Notes under the pieces: generated by a model | What the model was told of the DNA's origin: nothing | What the model saw: the letters and a program-made list of their open reading frames with translations, nothing else | Database searches by the model: none | Position numbers and translations under genes: made by a program | Origin: Geosporobacter ferrireducens | Lineage (GTDB): Bacteria > Bacillota > Clostridia > Peptostreptococcales > Thermotaleaceae | Reading direction: 5' to 3' | Length of the DNA: 64,000 bases | NCBI RefSeq assembly: GCF_001750685.1 | Contig: NZ_CP017269.1 | Location: 1,178,001 to 1,242,000 of the forward strand | Part shown: positions 60,594 to 64,000 of the stretch, piece after piece | How the letters are laid out: each line of letters starts with the position of its first letter | Position numbering within the stretch: position 1 is the first letter of the stretch

Positions 60594-62720
60594 CTACATG
60601 ATTGAATCCATGGTTAATGCCGGATGTCCTTTTTCAGTTAAGAATTCTACTACCTTCTCTGGATCTGTTGCAATGGTTTCGTCACAAATCATATCTACAA
60701 AATTATCGATATCATGTACTTCTTTTGCTGTTTGATTTAATCTATCTCTAACGTACTCTTTTAATTCCTTCGGCATCCATACAATTCTGGAAGTTCCACC
60801 TTCAGCGGAGATGAATTTTTTCGAAGAGATGAAGTATCTACCATGGCCCATGAATCCAGGCGTTTGAACACCGCCGCCAGTCATAGAAGCTAATTCACCA
60901 AAACGCATACCCACCGGTGTTTCGCCTGGGAATTCTCTATTTACAATGATAATACCATTTGCTTCTGGCATAATACCAGCGATACATTCAAAGCATCCAC
61001 AGGAAGTCATTGGATCTTCCATTAAGCTGTATAGGGTTACTCTACCTACTGCCCCTTGGGAGTTTTCTTCTACATACTCATTTACAGATTTCCAAATACC
61101 CTTTACTTCATCTTCAACACCCTCTTTTACGATTGGCTGACATGGTCCCGTTGGATCAAGCTCCTTCGTAGCTTTTGCATCTAACCAGCTAACCGCACCA
61201 CAAAGTCCCAGCCTTTCTGGCGTAACGATACATACGTGGGCAGGTGCAAAGGATTGACAAAGTTTACAGGAATAGAAAGTATCTACACTTTCATCGGTTA
61301 ATGATGCTAAGCGTGCATCTCTTGCTGCATATCTTGGCTCTGCATATTCTGCTTTTAATGCCTTCACCTTTTCTGCATCGGTAATAATGGTTACTTGACA
61401 TTTATCTACTACTGTATCAAATTCATCAAGCATTTTTGCATAAAGGATCTCTCCAAAATGCTTCAATCTAAAACCTTTTTCGAATGCTTCTTTACCAATT
61501 CTGATCCAAGTCGTATCTCTTTGTCCAACGTGCATTACACCTTCTGTATAGTTCATAAAATAGTGAATACGTCTTTCCAATACAGGCTCAAAGTCTTCCT
61601 GCATATTTTTGCCCGCAACGTCAACAAGCACTGCCAATGGCAATCTCTTAATATCTCCGTCTACAGCATCAATATCTGGACCGATAATTTCAATCTTATG
61701 GTCTTCTATTTCAGATAAGTCCTTCTTTCTTAATAACTCCCAGCACTCTGTCTTAGAGCCACCAAATTCAGCATACATGTCATCCTTACGGATTCTCTCA
61801 CCTTCGAAAGCAGCAGCGAAAGCAACCGGAATTGGAAGTTCTGTGATCTTAATTTTAATGCCTCTTGCCTCAAGGGAAGTTGCAACTACTTTATCATAGT
61901 CCTTCTGTGTTAATAACAGGGTTGGTACTTCAGGCACGACTTGATCTGTAATTACCGGGAAGCCTAAAGCGATTGCTCCGGCACCGGCAGATACTACCAA
62001 TTCGCTTAATGGGCCAAATGCATTTACAAAGGCCGGAACTCTGTTTTTTGTGTATTCCATATGCTTATCCAATTTACCTGGCTCTACAGCACCAAAGATC
62101 AAGCTGGCACGGATGGCCACTGATACAACGTGAATTACAGAAGTTACATCATAACCCAATGGAATTACACGAAGCTCTAATCCCATTTTTACATTGCCTT
62201 CGATAGCTTGATCGATAACCTTGCCAACAAGGAAAGTTAAAAGACCTTTTGATTGATAGTCTTTGATCACTTTTGCAGCAGTAGCACTGTCTGGACATTC
62301 ACCCAATACAACCGCAACACCTGGAATATCCCCCGTAACCAATGGTACTCCTAAAGAACGGATAATTGGGTCAGTAATGTGTCCTGCACAAGGAGCTTCA
62401 TAAGGGGTTTCATTCATTGCATATTTAATTGCTTCGATGATTTCAGCTGCAACTGCAGTAGCCAATCCTGCATTTAACGCTTGCGTCAACTGAAGTTCTT
62501 CTACGATCAAGCTTTTTACGATGCCAATAGCCCCTTCAAGCTCTCCTAAGGTAGTAATCTTAATTCCAGTTGCAGCATAGATTACCGGTAGTGCATAGGC
62601 GGTATCAGGAAAAGCCACCTTATGATCTCTGCCCTTTTGCTCGATTGCTTGCTTCAGTAAACCTTCTGCTGCACTTACTGCCTGGTTTGAACCTGTAAAA
62701 ATCGTTTGAAACAAGTTCAT
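60594..62720 (-). CDS. acsB: acetyl-CoA synthase (CODH/ACS beta subunit)
   Basis: A 708-residue enzyme. A-cluster ligands are Cys485, Cys488, Cys497 and Cys507 for the 4Fe-4S cube and Cys574-Gly-Cys576 for the distal nickel. The spacing is identical to Moorella AcsB (506, 509, 518, 528, 595, 597). It makes acetyl-CoA from CO, the corrinoid methyl group and CoA. The CODH subunit acsA is not in this window. Upstream is acsE, downstream gcvH. Confidence 0.97.
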   Translation of the reverse strand: MNLFQTIFTGSNQAVSAAEGLLKQAIEQKGRDHKVAFPDTAYALPVIYAATGIKITTLGELEGAIGIVKSLIVEELQLTQALNAGLATAVAAEIIEAIKYAMNETPYEAPCAGHITDPIIRSLGVPLVTGDIPGVAVVLGECPDSATAAKVIKDYQSKGLLTFLVGKVIDQAIEGNVKMGLELRVIPLGYDVTSVIHVVSVAIRASLIFGAVEPGKLDKHMEYTKNRVPAFVNAFGPLSELVVSAGAGAIALGFPVITDQVVPEVPTLLLTQKDYDKVVATSLEARGIKIKITELPIPVAFAAAFEGERIRKDDMYAEFGGSKTECWELLRKKDLSEIEDHKIEIIGPDIDAVDGDIKRLPLAVLVDVAGKNMQEDFEPVLERRIHYFMNYTEGVMHVGQRDTTWIRIGKEAFEKGFRLKHFGEILYAKMLDEFDTVVDKCQVTIITDAEKVKALKAEYAEPRYAARDARLASLTDESVDTFYSCKLCQSFAPAHVCIVTPERLGLCGAVSWLDAKATKELDPTGPCQPIVKEGVEDEVKGIWKSVNEYVEENSQGAVGRVTLYSLMEDPMTSCGCFECIAGIMPEANGIIIVNREFPGETPVGMRFGELASMTGGGVQTPGFMGHGRYFISSKKFISAEGGTSRIVWMPKELKEYVRDRLNQTAKEVHDIDNFVDMICDETIATDPEKVVEFLTEKGHPALTMDSIM

Positions 62721-62762
62721 CTTTCATTCCCTCCCTTTAAAGTCATCATTTTTTTATGTAAA

Positions 62763-63548
62763 TTATAATTCTAGATAGGAATCAGCGTACAGTATGTTTC
62801 CTTTAATTACGTCACAAGTTTTGATTGTATCCATTAATTCCTTGTCACATGGATTGATGATGGCTGAGGATAGGCCGCATTGCATTGCCATTGCTGCAAA
62901 AACCGCATCCATTGTAGGGCGAATATGTTTTGGTGCACCATTGGAGATATTGCTTAATCCTCCGGTTGTTTTTAAACCCATTTCCGTAATCATTCTGATT
63001 GCTTCCAATACTTCATTTTGCTTCTCTTGCATTCCTTTTACAACAAGGAATAATGGATCAAAAAGAATGTCTGTAGGATCCATTCCTACTTCCATAGCTT
63101 TTTCAAGCATCTCTGTACAATAAGCCATGCGCTCTTCATTGTCTCTAGGAATACCTTCTTTTGCACATAGTCCGATGATTTTCGCATCATATTGAGCTGC
63201 CAATTCGAATAAATCGATTCTTGGGCCTGCATCTGCTGAGTTAATGATCGCCTTGCCTTTTTCGCTGTTATATGCCTTTAGGCCCGCTTCAATGGCTTTT
63301 CTATTTACAGTATCTAATGCTAATGGAACATTATCAAAATTGGATTGGATCAACTGTACTGCCCAAGTCATTAATTCCTCTCCATCTCTCTCAGCCGGTC
63401 CAATGTTCACATCTACATAATCTGCACCTGCTTCAATTTGCTCCTTTGCCCTTTTTAAAATTGGCTCTGGATCTCTTTCTGCCAAGGCTTTACGAATAGA
63501 TGGTGAAATACAGTGAATTCTTTCACCTATTACAAGAAATTTTTCCAT
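62763..63548 (-). CDS. acsE: methyltetrahydrofolate:corrinoid methyltransferase AcsE
   Basis: A 261-residue TIM-barrel (pterin-binding) methyltransferase with FLVIGERIHCISPSIR, DYVDVNIGPAERDGEE and TTGGLSNISNGAP, as in MeTr of Moorella (262 residues). It moves the methyl group from methyl-THF to the corrinoid of CoFeSP. The ATG at 63546-63548 follows GGGGGG. A start five codons earlier overlaps that site. Confidence 0.95.
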   Translation of the reverse strand: MEKFLVIGERIHCISPSIRKALAERDPEPILKRAKEQIEAGADYVDVNIGPAERDGEELMTWAVQLIQSNFDNVPLALDTVNRKAIEAGLKAYNSEKGKAIINSADAGPRIDLFELAAQYDAKIIGLCAKEGIPRDNEERMAYCTEMLEKAMEVGMDPTDILFDPLFLVVKGMQEKQNEVLEAIRMITEMGLKTTGGLSNISNGAPKHIRPTMDAVFAAMAMQCGLSSAIINPCDKELMDTIKTCDVIKGNILYADSYLEL

Positions 63549-63576
63549 TTTTTTACCCCCCATTTTTTATTTCAAA

Positions 63577-63610
63577 GTCATAAGGAAAAGCTTTCCGCTT
63601 TCCTTATGAC
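63577..63610 (-). other. 12-bp hairpin between acsC and acsE
   Basis: GTCATAAGGAAA pairs with TTTCCTTATGAC around a 10-base loop. It lacks a strong T-run and may be an RNA processing or stability element within the operon. Confidence 0.55.
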
Positions 63611-63671
63611 CTCTAAAAACTGCTTACTTTTACGAAACGACAGGTTCATCATCCTCTGCAGAATATATTCC

Positions 63672-64000
63672 CTATTTTAATTTCTTTAAGAATTGCGGTA
63701 AATGCATTGCCTCGTCTGGACCGATAACAATTTCCCAACCTGGTAGATTGTCTTCGATATCACCCTTTAATACAGCTACTTTTCCAGGAATGATTAACTT
63801 TCTGTTCTTCGTTGTATTTTCAGCTCCGCTTTCCTTAATGAAGCTGGAAATGCTGCTGCCGCCAAACTTGCCTGCAGCCCATGCTGTCAATACAGAGTAG
63901 CCCCCTGCATCTGGAATTGCCAGCCATACCGGAACCTTAGATCTTTCAATTTCGCCTGCTACGATGAAGTATGTTAATGCAAAGTCTACAGTTACCAATA
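63672..64000 (-). CDS. acsC: CoFeSP large subunit AcsC, C-terminal part
   Basis: A partial gene cut by the window edge. The last 109 or so residues are present and show VTVDFALTYFIVAGEIE, YSVLTAWAAGKFGG, KLIIPGKVAVLKGDIED and LPGWEIVIGPDEA, the end of the corrinoid iron-sulfur protein gamma subunit. The N-terminal 4Fe-4S part lies outside the window. It carries the methyl group between AcsE and AcsB. Confidence 0.9.
   Translation of the reverse strand, partial: LVTVDFALTYFIVAGEIERSKVPVWLAIPDAGGYSVLTAWAAGKFGGSSISSFIKESGAENTTKNRKLIIPGKVAVLKGDIEDNLPGWEIVIGPDEAMHLPQFLKKLK

Overview
The window is a stretch of chromosome from a low-GC, anaerobic, acetogen-type Firmicute. The Wood-Ljungdahl acs genes, a glycine-reductase-type selenoprotein, strong AGGAGG ribosome binding sites and many sigma-54 signals point to Clostridia, possibly relatives of Alkaliphilus. 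The genus is an inference. I saw no rRNA, tRNA, CRISPR array, phage module or intact transposase.

Layout. (1) 0-5.4 kb: small zinc-ribbon, YgbA-like and peptidoglycan-binding genes, a probably broken membrane gene, and an orphan ParM-like actin with a small partner gene. (2) 5.5-15.1 kb: a minus-strand operon of Met-rich and zinc-ribbon membrane proteins with a b-type cytochrome. Upstream of it are a two-component system and four genes for making heme from siroheme (AhbA/B pair, AhbC, AhbD). Both operons carry the same 18-bp box, containing an 11-bp direct repeat, exactly 8 bp before a TATAAT, so the response regulator probably controls both. (3) 15.5-28.2 kb: one long sulfur-assimilation operon: a thiocarboxylate sulfur carrier with its E1-like activator and JAMM protease, a sulfite reductase fused to TusA, MetY, a sulfate transporter, APS kinase, APS reductase and ATP sulfurylase. 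It contains a remnant of cysK. (4) 28.4-33 kb: further Met-rich and zinc-ribbon membrane proteins with a ZraSR/NtrC-type pair and matching sigma-54 promoters. (5) 33-42 kb: membrane protease, lgt, copper genes (Csp-like protein, TauE/cupredoxin fusion, csoR, copZ, copA with a CsoR operator) and a 258-bp MITE-like element.

(6) 42.3-44.6 kb: polar amino acid (cystine-like) ABC transporter. (7) 44.6-51.6 kb: alanine dehydrogenase, NhaC-type antiporter and orphan component-B genes of a glycine/sarcosine/betaine-type reductase (in-frame UGA read as Sec), behind a sigma-54 promoter and facing a divergent sigma-54 activator. (8) 51.6-58.1 kb: AIM24-like protein, a small nickel module (CooT, DUF3842, His-rich protein), DUF3786, a SpoIIE-type phosphatase and a hydrogenase-like PAS sensor. 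(9) 58.2-64 kb: acs operon (acsC, acsE, acsB, gcvH, acsV) running off the right edge.

The regions connect. Siroheme serves both sulfite reductase and heme synthesis, and that heme can feed the b-type cytochrome. The nickel genes sit beside the nickel enzyme acetyl-CoA synthase. Metal-binding envelope proteins recur at three loci under two different two-component systems. The least described part is the Met-rich/zinc-ribbon/cytochrome b membrane system co-regulated with heme synthesis.
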